Shown here in pieces: positions 18,302 through 26,180 of a stretch of 41,640 nucleotides of DNA. Source of the DNA: Acidobacteriota bacterium (lineage in GTDB: Bacteria > Acidobacteriota > UBA6911); the NCBI GenBank assembly GCA_012719455.1, contig JAAYAJ010000059.1, positions 1 through 41,640 of the forward strand, in the 5' to 3' direction. Under the pieces are notes generated by a model that did no database searches, was not told the origin of the DNA, and worked only from the letters and a program-made list of their open reading frames with translations. Both the position numbers and the translations under genes were made by a program. How positions within the stretch are numbered: position 1 is the stretch's first letter; each line of letters begins with the position of its first letter.

Positions 18302-19312
18302 TTTGTCCCCCAAAACGGTCCCGGGCCGTAACCGGGCCCCTTCGCCGATATGGCACAGCCTTCCGATGATGGACCTCTCGATGCGGGCATTGGCCATGAT
18401 GCGCGTTCCGCTCCAGATGACGGAATCCTTGATCAGGGCCCCTTCCTCGATGCGGCACCCCTCGCCGAGCACCGAATTTTCGATGGCCACCCCCGCCTTG
18501 ATCACGCATTTCCCGTCCAGGATGGAGAAGGCGTCGATGGAGACTTCCGGTTTTTTCCAATTGTTCGGGGGGCAGGCCTTTTGCGGGTAGCCGGGCATTT
18601 TCATCCTGCCGGAGATGATGCCGAAGCTGGCTTCCAGGTACTTTTGGGGGCTGCCGATGTCCTGCCAGTAGCCTTGGGTTAGGCAGGTGTAGATCCGCGC
18701 CCCCTCCTGCGCCATGGCTGGAAAGATGTCCCGCTCGAAACTCTGGGTCCCCTCGGCCGGGATCCGGTCGAGGACCGAGCGCTCCAGGATGTAGATGCCG
18801 GCGTTGATGGTGTCCCCGGTCACCTCGTCTTCCGGCGGCTTCTCGGTGAAACGGATCACCCTGCCGTCCGGCGCCGCCTCCACCAGCCCGTAGCCCGCCG
18901 GGTTCATCACGCGGGCGGTCACGATGGTGGCTTCCGCTTTTCGTTCCTTGTGGAAGGCGAGGACGTCTCTCAGGTCGATGTCGGTCAGGATGTCGCCGTT
19001 GAGGACGACGGTGGTGTCGTCGATGAGGTTCTCGGCCGCCTTGAGGGCACCCGCGGTCCCGCGCGGGAGGTCTTCATGGGTATAGCGCATGGTGACCCCG
19101 TACTTCATGCCGTCGCCGAAGATGTCGGTGATCTTCCGGGGCTGGTAGGAGAGGCTGAGGATGATCTCCGTGATGCCTGCACGCTTGATGTGGTCAATTT
19201 GGAAAAAGAGAAAGGGGATGTTGGCGAGCGGAACGATCGGCTTGGGCACGTGCAGCACCAAGGGGCGCAGCCGCGCCCCTTTCCCGCCGGCAAGGATGAA
19301 TGCTTTGATCAC
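18272..19312 (-). CDS. Sugar nucleotidyltransferase, mannose-1-P guanylyltransferase-like
   Basis: The 346-residue product begins with the nucleotidyltransferase signature LAGGKGARLRPL and has NGDILTDID (metal and substrate Asp), FTEKPPE and NAGIYILERSVL, then a C-terminal left-handed beta-helix with hexapeptide-like repeats (SVLGEGCRIEEGALIKDS). This two-domain build fits GDP-mannose pyrophosphorylase-like enzymes, which join NTP and a sugar 1-phosphate for envelope glycans; a glucose-1-P thymidylyl- or uridylyltransferase role cannot be excluded. The GTG start has AGGAGGG ten bases upstream. It overlaps the uvrC end by 30 bases and has its own extended -10 promoter. Confidence 0.85.
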   Translation of the reverse strand: MIKAFILAGGKGARLRPLVLHVPKPIVPLANIPFLFFQIDHIKRAGITEIILSLSYQPRKITDIFGDGMKYGVTMRYTHEDLPRGTAGALKAAENLIDDTTVVLNGDILTDIDLRDVLAFHKERKAEATIVTARVMNPAGYGLVEAAPDGRVIRFTEKPPEDEVTGDTINAGIYILERSVLDRIPAEGTQSFERDIFPAMAQEGARIYTCLTQGYWQDIGSPQKYLEASFGIISGRMKMPGYPQKACPPNNWKKPEVSIDAFSILDGKCVIKAGVAIENSVLGEGCRIEEGALIKDSVIWSGTRIMANARIERSIIGRLCHIGEGARLRPGTVLGDKSTVSDFSIV

Positions 19313-19335
19313 GGCGTCGAATCCCTCCTAAAGGA

Positions 19336-19344
19336 ATGATAGCA
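19336..19344 (-). promoter_or_regulatory. Extended -10 promoter for the sugar nucleotidyltransferase
   Basis: The minus strand reads TGC followed by TATCAT, identical to the element before uppS. It lies 23 bases before the GTG start, with an AGGAGGG ribosome site between. Confidence 0.5.
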
Positions 19345-19385
19345 CAAAGTTCCGTCCCTGAATCCTGCATCCTTGCGCGCGCTTT

Positions 19386-19396
19386 TATGCTAATCT
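19386..19396 (+). promoter_or_regulatory. Possible -10 for pgsA
   Basis: TATGCTAATCT contains two overlapping weak -10 candidates (TATGCT, and TGC followed by TAATCT), 11-16 bases before the pgsA ATG. No Shine-Dalgarno lies between, so the leader would be very short. Confidence 0.25.
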
Positions 19397-19407
19397 ACCC
19401 CTTGATC

Positions 19408-20091
19408 ATGAATTTGCCGAACGCCTTGACCATCGCCCGAATCTTCCTGGTGCCCGTCGTAGTCACCCTGCTTCTGACCGTCGAGATCCGCACCTGGGCC
19501 TTCTGGGGGGCGAGCCTGTTCCTGGCCGCCGCCCTGACCGACCTGCTCGACGGCTACCTGGCGCGGCGGCGCAAGCAGGTGACGACCCTGGGACGGCTAC
19601 TGGATCCCATCGCCGACAAGCTCCTCATCTCCTCCGCGCTGATCGCCCTGGTACAGCTCGGGATCGCTCCCGCCTGGATGGTCGTCATCATCGTCGGGAG
19701 GGAATTCGCCGTCAGCGGTCTCCGGGGCATCGCCGCACACGAAGGGTTTTCCATCGAAGTCTCGAGGCTGGGGAAGGGGAAGATGGTGGCGCAGGTGGCG
19801 GCCGTGGTGGGCCTGATCCTGGGGCACAAGTACGGTGGGTGGGTGCAGGGGACCGCAAAGGTACTGCTCTGGGGCGTGGTGATCCTGGCGCTCGTCTCCA
19901 TGGCACAGTATTTCCGGGATTTCTGGTCCAAGCTGGACAACAGCATCAAGTACCGGGAGAAGCGCCGGCGCAGGGTGCTCGAGCGCAGGCGCCTCCGGGC
20001 CGCACAGCGCCGGGAACTGGAGCGGCTGCGGAAACTCGAAAAACTGCACCGGATGGAGGGGGCCGAACCGCCCGCCCCCCAACCTGAATAA
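19408..20091 (+). CDS. pgsA: CDP-diacylglycerol-glycerol-3-phosphate 3-phosphatidyltransferase
   Basis: PgsA makes phosphatidylglycerol phosphate from CDP-diacylglycerol (the CdsA product) and glycerol 3-phosphate in the inner membrane. The CDP-alcohol phosphotransferase motif is complete (DLLDGYLAR, then GRLLDPIADK), as is the family start MNLPNALTIARIF. The 227-residue product is longer than usual: after the last membrane segment there is a ~50-residue Arg/Lys/Glu-rich tail (from about SIKYREKRRRR), probably a cytosolic helix. AMMECR1 follows after 16 bases. Confidence 0.9.
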   Translation: MNLPNALTIARIFLVPVVVTLLLTVEIRTWAFWGASLFLAAALTDLLDGYLARRRKQVTTLGRLLDPIADKLLISSALIALVQLGIAPAWMVVIIVGREFAVSGLRGIAAHEGFSIEVSRLGKGKMVAQVAAVVGLILGHKYGGWVQGTAKVLLWGVVILALVSMAQYFRDFWSKLDNSIKYREKRRRRVLERRRLRAAQRRELERLRKLEKLHRMEGAEPPAPQPE

Positions 20092-20107
20092 TTCCCGCCG
20101 AGGGACC

Positions 20108-20677
20108 ATGCTCGACCATGCCGACAGGGCCGCACTCCTGGGACTGGCCCGCAATACCCTTCGGGCCCATCTGGCCGGAGAGGGTGCGCCGCGGCCGGAC
20201 CTCTCCGCCCCCGCCCTGCTCGAAAAAAAGGGGGCTTTCGTCACTCTCTACCGGGAGGGGAAGTTGCGCGGCTGTATCGGCCAGATCGTCGGCGACCGGC
20301 CGCTCCACGAAATCGTCGCCCGCTGCGCAATCAGCGCGGCCTGCCGCGATCCCCGGTTTCCGCCGGTGACCGCGGAGGAACTGCGGCGGCTCGAGCTGGA
20401 GATCTCGGTTCTCGGTCCCTTGCGCCGCATCGGCGATGTCGGGGAGATCCGGGTCGGAGTGCACGGCCTGGTCATCTCCCGGGGGATGAACCGGGGTCTG
20501 CTCCTCCCCCAGGTGGCGACCGACAACGGCTGGGATCGGCGGACCTTCCTGGCGCACGCCTGCCTCAAGGCCGGGATCGATCCCTCGGCCTGGAGCGACC
20601 CGGCGACCGAAATCCAGGTTTTCGAGGCCGAGGTGTTCTCCGAATCCGGGCTCATGGCCGGGCCGACGCTCTCCTGA
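20108..20677 (+). CDS. amrA: AMMECR1 domain protein, AmmeMemoRadiSam system protein A
   Basis: The 189-residue product is one AMMECR1 domain: GAFVTLYREGKLRGCIGQI (holding the hallmark LRGCIG), then ISAACRDPRFPPVT, LEISVLGPL and LLLPQVATDNGWDRRTFL. The domain is conserved from archaea to humans, and its biochemical role is not settled. Bacterial copies often sit beside Memo and a radical SAM gene; here Memo is at 5881-6690. It is 16 bases after pgsA and likely co-transcribed with it. Confidence 0.9.
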   Translation: MLDHADRAALLGLARNTLRAHLAGEGAPRPDLSAPALLEKKGAFVTLYREGKLRGCIGQIVGDRPLHEIVARCAISAACRDPRFPPVTAEELRRLELEISVLGPLRRIGDVGEIRVGVHGLVISRGMNRGLLLPQVATDNGWDRRTFLAHACLKAGIDPSAWSDPATEIQVFEAEVFSESGLMAGPTLS

Positions 20678-20704
20678 CGCCGTATGGCCTCCCCCCGAGC
20701 TTCG

Positions 20705-20713
20705 TGGTATACC
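20705..20713 (+). promoter_or_regulatory. Extended -10-like element before the site-2 protease gene
   Basis: TGG followed by TATACC, seven bases before the ATG at 20721, with no Shine-Dalgarno. If used, transcription would begin within a base or two of the start codon. Confidence 0.4.
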
Positions 20714-20720
20714 TAGTTAT

Positions 20721-21848
20721 ATGAGACCCGGGGGATTCCAGCTGTTGCGCATCGGCGGCATCGATGTCACCATCGACTACTCCTGGTTCGTCATTTTCTT
20801 CCTGGTTCTCTACACCATGGCGGAAAGCTACTTCCCGCGGGTGCACTCCGACTACTCCACCGGGCAATACTGGATCATGGGGAGCGTCGCGGCTCTCCTC
20901 CTGTTCGTCTCCATCCTCCTGCATGAACTGGCCCATTCCTTCGTGGCCCTGCGGCAGGGGATCCGGGTCGAGGGGATCCGGCTGTTCATCTTCGGCGGGC
21001 TGGCCGAAGTGGCCACCGATGCTCCTAACGGGAGGCAGGAGTTTCTAATCTCGCTGGCGGGTCCCGCGACCAGCATGGGGCTGGGAGCTTTCTTCCTGGC
21101 CGTCCACTTCATCGCCGGAGGTGTCGCGGCGGCCGCGGCTGGTATCGCCTGGTGGCTGGGTTGGGCCAACATCCTCCTGGCCCTGCTCAACCTGATCCCC
21201 GGCTTCCCCCTGGACGGCGGCCGGATCCTGCGGGCATTCCTCTGGGATCATTGGGACGACATGGCCCGCGCCACCCGGGTGGTCAGCCGGATCGGCAACG
21301 CCTTCGCCCTCTTTCTCATCATCCTGGGGATCCTGCAATTCCTGCTGACCCGAAGTCTCCTGTCCGGTCTCTGGCTCGTCTTCATCGGCATGTTCATGAA
21401 GCAGTCGGCGGTGGGGAGCTACCAGTCGCTCATGCTGAAACGGGCGCTCGAAGGGGTGGAGGTGCGCCAGATCATGTCGGCCGAGGTCGTGAAGGTGGAC
21501 TGGCTGACCCCGCTCGACCGGCTGATCCAGGACTACATCTACCGGCGCCAGGTCACCCGGTTTCCCGTGTTCAACCGGGAGGAGTTCGTTGGGATGGTGT
21601 CGCTGGGGGAGGTCAAGAAAGTGTCCCGGGCGCTGTGGGGGTTCAAGCAGGTGCGGGACGTGATGATCCCGGTCGACGAGGTGCCCTGCCTCGGGCCGAC
21701 GGACCCTGCCGGCGAGGCGCTCTCCCGGATGGCCGCCGCCGAGGACGGGTACATGCCGGTGGTGGAGGACGGAGTACTGCTGGGAATCGTGACTCGGAGG
21801 GACATCCTGAATCTTTTCAAAATCAAGTCCGATCTTGGGGCCGCCTGA
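20721..21848 (+). CDS. Site-2 protease family membrane metalloprotease with CBS domains
   Basis: The 375-residue product is an intramembrane M50 peptidase of the group with C-terminal CBS domains, as in SpoIVFB-like and archaeal S2P proteins. About five membrane segments fill residues 1-230. The zinc site is HELAHS (near residue 72) plus the Asp in NLIPGFPLDGGRILRA. Two CBS motifs follow (roughly residues 250-370; VRQIMSAEVV, VRDVMIPVDE, GIVTRRDILNLF) and may sense adenine nucleotides. The substrate is unknown. No ribosome site is evident, and the -10 is almost at the ATG. Confidence 0.9.
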   Translation: MRPGGFQLLRIGGIDVTIDYSWFVIFFLVLYTMAESYFPRVHSDYSTGQYWIMGSVAALLLFVSILLHELAHSFVALRQGIRVEGIRLFIFGGLAEVATDAPNGRQEFLISLAGPATSMGLGAFFLAVHFIAGGVAAAAAGIAWWLGWANILLALLNLIPGFPLDGGRILRAFLWDHWDDMARATRVVSRIGNAFALFLIILGILQFLLTRSLLSGLWLVFIGMFMKQSAVGSYQSLMLKRALEGVEVRQIMSAEVVKVDWLTPLDRLIQDYIYRRQVTRFPVFNREEFVGMVSLGEVKKVSRALWGFKQVRDVMIPVDEVPCLGPTDPAGEALSRMAAAEDGYMPVVEDGVLLGIVTRRDILNLFKIKSDLGAA

Positions 21849-21920
21849 ACCGGCCGATCGACACTCCGGGTCAGCCGGCGTGATGCTGCAGGCCTGAGAC
21901 CGCATTCCCGGAGGAGAGGC

Positions 21921-22217
21921 TCAGCGCCGGACGAGGTCGAGCAGGAAATCGAGGAGGGGGCGCAGCGAGGGTTCCACCGCCCCTTCGGCCGCTTCCACGG
22001 TGTGCGCCCCGGCTTCCGTTTCCACCGTGATGCGGAAGAGGAAGCCGTCGGGCGGCATCCGGCCGGGCCGGATGGAGGGGGGGAGGCTGAAGAAGGCCGA
22101 TTCCCGCAGCAGTCGCTCCAGCCGGCACGCCTGCGCCGGGGGGAGGTCGGCGGTGTCCAGGACCCGGCCGATCTTCCTGCCGGCAAAACCCCCCGTGCGT
22201 TCGAATACGATCTTCAT
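21921..22217 (-). CDS. Emfourin-like small protein
   Basis: The 98-residue product resembles the emfourin family, proteinaceous inhibitors of protealysin-like M4 metalloproteases. Visible features are MKIVFERTGGFAG, VLDTADLPPAQA, FFSLPPS, PDGFLFRITVE and AHTVEAAEGAVEPSLRPLLDFL, a small alpha/beta protein without a signal peptide. The recognition rests on remembered family pattern, not a search. No M4 protease is in the window; the nearest peptidase is the convergent site-2 protease, 72 bases away. The sigma factor gene lies upstream on the same strand. Confidence 0.65.
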   Translation of the reverse strand: MKIVFERTGGFAGRKIGRVLDTADLPPAQACRLERLLRESAFFSLPPSIRPGRMPPDGFLFRITVETEAGAHTVEAAEGAVEPSLRPLLDFLLDLVRR

Positions 22218-22223
22218 CCCCGC

Positions 22224-22229
22224 ATTTTA
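22224..22229 (-). promoter_or_regulatory. -10 element directly before the emfourin-like gene
   Basis: The minus strand reads TAAAAT (five of six), only six bases before the ATG, placing the expected transcript start on the start codon. The intervening GCGGGG is too close for a normal ribosome site. Confidence 0.4.
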
Positions 22230-22301
22230 CTACGGATGAGGCGGCAGGGGAAACCTCGCCTCCCGCGTCCGGCAGGGTCCGCCGCCGGGGACTTCCTGCT
22301 A

Positions 22302-22976
22302 TCAACGGCGCCTTTTCCCGAGGCTGCGCTTCATCTTCCGCATCCCGGTCCTGCCCTCCGGGCCCAGGCCGTACCTGGCCAGCTCCGCGGCCAGGCGCCG
22401 CCGCCCCCGATGCAGCCGGTTGATCACGTTCTGGTAGCGTTCCGGGTCCAGCCGGTCCACGATCTCCCCCGGGTTGAGCCCCGAAATCAGCATCTCCATC
22501 GCCCGGCGCTGGGAGGCGGGTAGCCGGGAGACGGTTTCTTCGATGATGCGCAGCACCTCGGCGTGAAGCAGGCTGGTTTCAGGGGAGGCGGGTGCGGGGG
22601 ACAGCCCGAGTTCAGGGGAGGGACGCCCCCGCCCCGATTCCCAGTCCTCCAGGGAGGTGGTGCGGCGGGACCTGCGATAGTAATTTCCCACCTTGCGCCT
22701 GAACACCCCCATGCTCCATACCAAGGGGCTTTTGCGCAGTTGGTCCCGGGGACACTTGGCGATCAGGGTCAGGAGCGTCTCCTGGACCAGGTCTTCGGCG
22801 TCGCTGGGGTCGAGGATGCGCCCGGCCGCGATTTTTTTCAGGGCCGCGCGGATGGCGACGATCTCGTCATCGGCCCATTCCGACGGCGCCCGCGCAACGG
22901 CGCGCTCCCGGCAGACGGAGCCGTCGGAAATGTAAAGGGGGAGGTCATCAAGGGGAAGATACGCGTGTTTGGACAC
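22302..22976 (-). CDS. ECF-type RNA polymerase sigma factor
   Basis: The 224-residue product has a sigma region 2 (DAEDLVQETLLTLIAKC through GNYYRRSRR, about residues 60-105) and a region 4 helix-turn-helix (LPASQRRAMEMLISGLNPGEI, NVINRLHRGRRRL, about residues 150-195). The linker is Pro/Ser-rich, and the C-terminus is a very basic tail (RTGMRKMKRSLGKRRR). A GTG start with GGAGGG upstream is used. No anti-sigma factor is recognisable beside it; the neighbours are the emfourin-like protein and a VWA protein. The regulon is unknown. Confidence 0.85.
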   Translation of the reverse strand: MSKHAYLPLDDLPLYISDGSVCRERAVARAPSEWADDEIVAIRAALKKIAAGRILDPSDAEDLVQETLLTLIAKCPRDQLRKSPLVWSMGVFRRKVGNYYRRSRRTTSLEDWESGRGRPSPELGLSPAPASPETSLLHAEVLRIIEETVSRLPASQRRAMEMLISGLNPGEIVDRLDPERYQNVINRLHRGRRRLAAELARYGLGPEGRTGMRKMKRSLGKRRR

Positions 22977-23040
22977 CGCTCACCCTCCAATTCAGCAGGT
23001 TTGGAAAAACCCTGAATTCGAGGGTGTGAGGGGTGATGAA

Positions 23041-23070
23041 AAAGTAATGCCACCCCGCGCGGAAAGTCAA
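23041..23070 (-). promoter_or_regulatory. Candidate promoter for the sigma factor gene
   Basis: The minus strand has TTGACT (23065-23070), an 18-base spacer and TACTTT (23041-23046), about 65 bases before the GTG start. Confidence 0.4.
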
Positions 23071-23105
23071 GCAATATCTTCGGGCGGAGCCGGGGAAGGC
23101 TTCGG

Positions 23106-24062
23106 TCATTCCCGGGGGGCGTAGTATCCGGGCCGGGCGGTGATGCTGACCCCTGGCCGGGCCACCCTCACCTCGATCTGGCGGTAGGACCCGTCCTTGT
23201 CCGTGTTGTCGGACACGTAGCCGAGAGTGTACTGGTTGCGCAACTCCTCGTCCACGTCGGCGTAGATGTCGTCCAGCTGGCCGAAATTGTTGGGGTAGAG
23301 TACCCGGCCGCCGGTTGCGTAGGCCAGCTTGCGCAGCGCCTGGTCCGCGATCAGGAACTGTTTCTGGGGGACCTCGCGGTAGAGGGTTAGCGCCAGCTGG
23401 CGCAGGGCCTCGGTCTTGCTGACGACATAGACGGCCACCTCCGCCTGGACCGCCGCCTCGAGGGCCTCTTCATAGGTGACGGCGCTTTCGTTGTCCATCC
23501 CGTCGCTCATGATGATCATGGCCTTCTTCCCCTCGACGCCGCGGAAGACGTCGTTGCAGACGACCCACACGGCATCCCACACCTTCGTGTTTCCCTTGCA
23601 GTAGATCGAGGTCAGGACCGGGTCGAGGCGGGCGGTGTCGGTGCCCCAGTCCATTTTGAGCCGGATCTCGGTGTTGAAGGAGGTGAGGGAAAACCTGTCC
23701 CCGGGTTTGAGCTGTTCGATGAAGCGCCGGGTCGCGTACCGGATCGCTCCCCATTCGGAGCGGACGCTTCCGCTGTTGTCGAGCACGATGGCGATATGGA
23801 CGGGGAGCCCCTCCTGGGCGAAGAAGAGGATCTCCTGCGGTTGCCCATCCTCGAGCAGCCGGAAGGAATCCTGAGGCAGGCCGCGGACGAAGTCCCCGTC
23901 CGCCCCCCGGACCGTGACGGGCACGTTGACCATGTTGACCTCGACGCCGATCTTGAACCCCGCCTGCGGCAGGTCCGTTTCCCCCTGCGGGGTCTGGCCG
24001 GGGGCCAGGGCTGCAAGAGCGGCCGCCAGCAGGCAGGCGCCCAGGATCTTCCGCGTGGTCAT
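23106..24062 (-). CDS. Secreted VWA-domain protein, Acidobacterial VWFA-related type
   Basis: The 318-residue product has a signal peptide (hydrophobic run ending near LAPGQT) and a von Willebrand factor A domain from about residue 90 with the metal-ion (MIDAS) motif DNSGS and a later IIMSDGMDNES. An N-terminal beta segment reads VEVNMVNVPVTVRG, and the C-terminus reads QIEVRVARPGVSITARPGYYAPRE, both typical of the 'VWFA-related Acidobacterial domain' family. The ligand is unknown. It begins six bases after mpl, so it belongs to the unknown-mpl-VWA operon. This family is the main taxonomic clue in the window. Confidence 0.88.
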   Translation of the reverse strand: MTTRKILGACLLAAALAALAPGQTPQGETDLPQAGFKIGVEVNMVNVPVTVRGADGDFVRGLPQDSFRLLEDGQPQEILFFAQEGLPVHIAIVLDNSGSVRSEWGAIRYATRRFIEQLKPGDRFSLTSFNTEIRLKMDWGTDTARLDPVLTSIYCKGNTKVWDAVWVVCNDVFRGVEGKKAMIIMSDGMDNESAVTYEEALEAAVQAEVAVYVVSKTEALRQLALTLYREVPQKQFLIADQALRKLAYATGGRVLYPNNFGQLDDIYADVDEELRNQYTLGYVSDNTDKDGSYRQIEVRVARPGVSITARPGYYAPRE

Positions 24063-24068
24063 AGGCCG

Positions 24069-25502
24069 TCAGCCTCCGGGTGTCGTCTCTGTCCTCCCCG
24101 CGAGCGCGGCGGGGAGCTTGTCGTAGATGCCGCCGAAGCCGCCGTTGGACAGCAGGACCACCAAGTCTCCCGGGCGGGCTTCGGCCACGACCTTTTCAAT
24201 TATAGCGTCCACGGTCTCGAGGTTCCAGGCGGCCACGCCGCGGCGACCGAGGTCCGCGACCAGCCGGTCGAGGTCCAGCCTTTCCCCCTCCGGCACCTTG
24301 TCCGGTCGGAACAGGGCCGGGATCGCCACGCAGTCGGCTTTGGCGAGCGCGTCGGCGATCTCCAGCTGGAAGACGTTGCGGCGGCTGGTGGCCGAGCGTG
24401 GTTCGTACACCGCCCACACCCGTTCGGGCCGGAAGGCCGCCCGTACCGTCTCCAGGGTCCCGGAGACGGCCGTGGGGTGGTGGGCGAAGTCTTCGTAGAT
24501 GCGGATCCCCCCCACCTCTGCCCGCAGCTGGAGCCGGCGGCGGACCCCCGCGAACGATTCCAGCCCCCGGCCGATATCCCGGGCGGAGACCCCCAGCCGG
24601 TGCAGCACCGCGGTGGCCGCCAGGGCGTTGCGGATGTTGTAATGTCCCACCACCTGCATCCGGAAACGGCCGAACGCCTTCCCCCGGTAGGTCACATCGA
24701 AGCAGGTGCGCCCTTCCGTCATTTCGATTCCATCCGCGTTCCAGTCACAGCCGGGGTCGAGGCCGAAGGTCTCCCGGGCGCACAGGCTGCCGGCGCATGC
24801 CTCGAGCGCGGCGGGGCTCTCCCCCCCGACGGCGAGAAAACCCTCCGTCGGGATGAGGTGGACCAGGCGCCGGAACTGCAGCTTGATGCTCTCCAGGTCC
24901 GGGTAGATGTCGGCGTGATCGTACTCGAGGTTCCCGATCACGGCCAGGTAGGGGAGGTAGTGGAGGAACTTGGGCCCCTTGTCGAAAAAGGCCGAATCGT
25001 ATTCGTCCCCTTCGACCACGAAATGATCCCCTCCCCCCTTGCCGTAGCTGGACCGGAAATTTTCAGCGATGCCGCCGATCAGGAAATCAGGGCGCAGGCC
25101 GGCGACCTCCATTCCCCAGGAGAGCATGGAGGTGGTAGTGGTCTTGCCGTGGGTGCCCGCGACCACCACGGGGACCTTTCCCCGGAGAAAGAAGCGCTTG
25201 AGCGCTTCCGGGAAGGACGTGTAGGGGATCCTGCGGTTGAGCACCCACTCGATTTCGGGGTTGCCGCGGGAAAGAGCGTTGCCGATGACGACCAGGTCGG
25301 GGACCGGGTCGAGGTTGCGCGGGTGGTACCCCTGTTGTACCGGGATGCCGCGGTCGGCGAGAAAGTGGCTCATCGGGGGGTAGACCCCCTCGTCGGAACC
25401 GGAAACCTGGTGCCCCGCTTCCCTGAGCAACGCTGCCAGCGAAGCCATGCCGGTTCCGCAAATCCCGGCCAGGTGTATCCGGAGCCGTTCGTTCTTGGGC
25501 AT
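24069..25502 (-). CDS. mpl: UDP-N-acetylmuramate:tripeptide ligase (murein peptide ligase)
   Basis: Mpl joins recycled L-Ala-gamma-D-Glu-meso-DAP to UDP-MurNAc, by-passing MurC-E. The 477-residue Mur ligase has the N-terminal HLAGICGTGMASLA, ATP loop AGTHGKTTTTSM, EGDEYDSAFFDKGPKF and EPRSATSRRNVFQ; the last two distinguish Mpl from MurC. Its presence implies meso-DAP peptidoglycan and muropeptide recycling. It lies two bases after a membrane-anchored gene and six bases before the VWA gene, all on one strand. Confidence 0.93.
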   Translation of the reverse strand: MPKNERLRIHLAGICGTGMASLAALLREAGHQVSGSDEGVYPPMSHFLADRGIPVQQGYHPRNLDPVPDLVVIGNALSRGNPEIEWVLNRRIPYTSFPEALKRFFLRGKVPVVVAGTHGKTTTTSMLSWGMEVAGLRPDFLIGGIAENFRSSYGKGGGDHFVVEGDEYDSAFFDKGPKFLHYLPYLAVIGNLEYDHADIYPDLESIKLQFRRLVHLIPTEGFLAVGGESPAALEACAGSLCARETFGLDPGCDWNADGIEMTEGRTCFDVTYRGKAFGRFRMQVVGHYNIRNALAATAVLHRLGVSARDIGRGLESFAGVRRRLQLRAEVGGIRIYEDFAHHPTAVSGTLETVRAAFRPERVWAVYEPRSATSRRNVFQLEIADALAKADCVAIPALFRPDKVPEGERLDLDRLVADLGRRGVAAWNLETVDAIIEKVVAEARPGDLVVLLSNGGFGGIYDKLPAALAGRTETTPGG

Positions 25503-25504
25503 GA

Positions 25505-26026
25505 TCAGGAGTATTTCAGGCCGGTGATTTCGATGTCGATCTTCTTGGGATCCCAGTAGTATTCGACCGCGTCGACACCGATGGTGAAGGTGCGCCGCTG
25601 GAGCGGCTTCAGGCCCTTGCCCGTGTAACCCGCGCCGGGGCGCAGGGCGAAGGCCGTCCGCTCCTTGGAGACCTTGCCCCAGGCGTCGTACAGGGTAAGG
25701 TGCAGTTCGACCGCTTCCAGTGTCCGATCCCCATCGTTGACGAGAACGCCCGAGACCATGGCGATCCGGGCGCTGCTGAAGCTGATCCCCAGGCTGGCCT
25801 TGACGTCCTCGATCCGGATTTTCGTCCGGTAATATTCGAAATTGGTGTTCCCCGGGCGCAGCAGGCCGGGGACGGCGATCCCGGTGGGCCCCGCCTCTGC
25901 CTGGAGGCCGCGCTGGTAGTGGACGTAGAGCGCCACGGCCCCCACGAGGACCGCCAGCACCCCGATGGTGGCGAGGATCATCGTGGGGCGCCTGCCCTTC
26001 TGCGGTTCGGAATGGAATTCAACCAT
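25505..26026 (-). CDS. Membrane-anchored protein of unknown function (FxLYD-like)
   Basis: I do not recognise a named family. The 173-residue product has a short cytosolic N-terminus, one membrane helix (about residues 16-38), and a predicted beta-rich outer domain in which ARIAMVSGVLVNDGDRTLEAVELHLTLYD resembles the FxLYD/DUF3426 type of Ig-like fold. The C-terminus (YYWDPKKIDIEITGLKYS) is aromatic and charged. It precedes mpl by two bases, suggesting an envelope role, and has its own strong extended -10 promoter. Confidence 0.75.
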   Translation of the reverse strand: MVEFHSEPQKGRRPTMILATIGVLAVLVGAVALYVHYQRGLQAEAGPTGIAVPGLLRPGNTNFEYYRTKIRIEDVKASLGISFSSARIAMVSGVLVNDGDRTLEAVELHLTLYDAWGKVSKERTAFALRPGAGYTGKGLKPLQRRTFTIGVDAVEYYWDPKKIDIEITGLKYS

Positions 26027-26072
26027 GCTGTTCGCCCCCGGCCATATATCGTCGGTGTTGCTTCCAATTTAT

Positions 26073-26081
26073 ATTATAGCA
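26073..26081 (-). promoter_or_regulatory. Extended -10 promoter for the unknown-mpl-VWA operon
   Basis: The minus strand reads TGC followed by a perfect TATAAT (26073-26078), about 46 bases before the ATG at 26026. No good -35 is seen. Confidence 0.6.
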
Positions 26082-26125
26082 GAGATTTCATTCCCGTCGG
26101 AGACGCGCCTGCGGCCTTTTGTTCG

Positions 26126-26154
26126 TTGAGTCGGGTGGCGTTGGAGGTTAATAT
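26126..26154 (+). promoter_or_regulatory. Candidate promoter for the M16-family gene
   Basis: TTGAGT (26126-26131), a 17-base spacer and TAATAT (26149-26154); each hexamer matches four of six. It lies 26 bases before the ATG and is divergent from the promoter at 26073-26081. Confidence 0.4.
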
Positions 26155-26180
26155 GTTATTTTTTCATTCAGGGATAAGCC

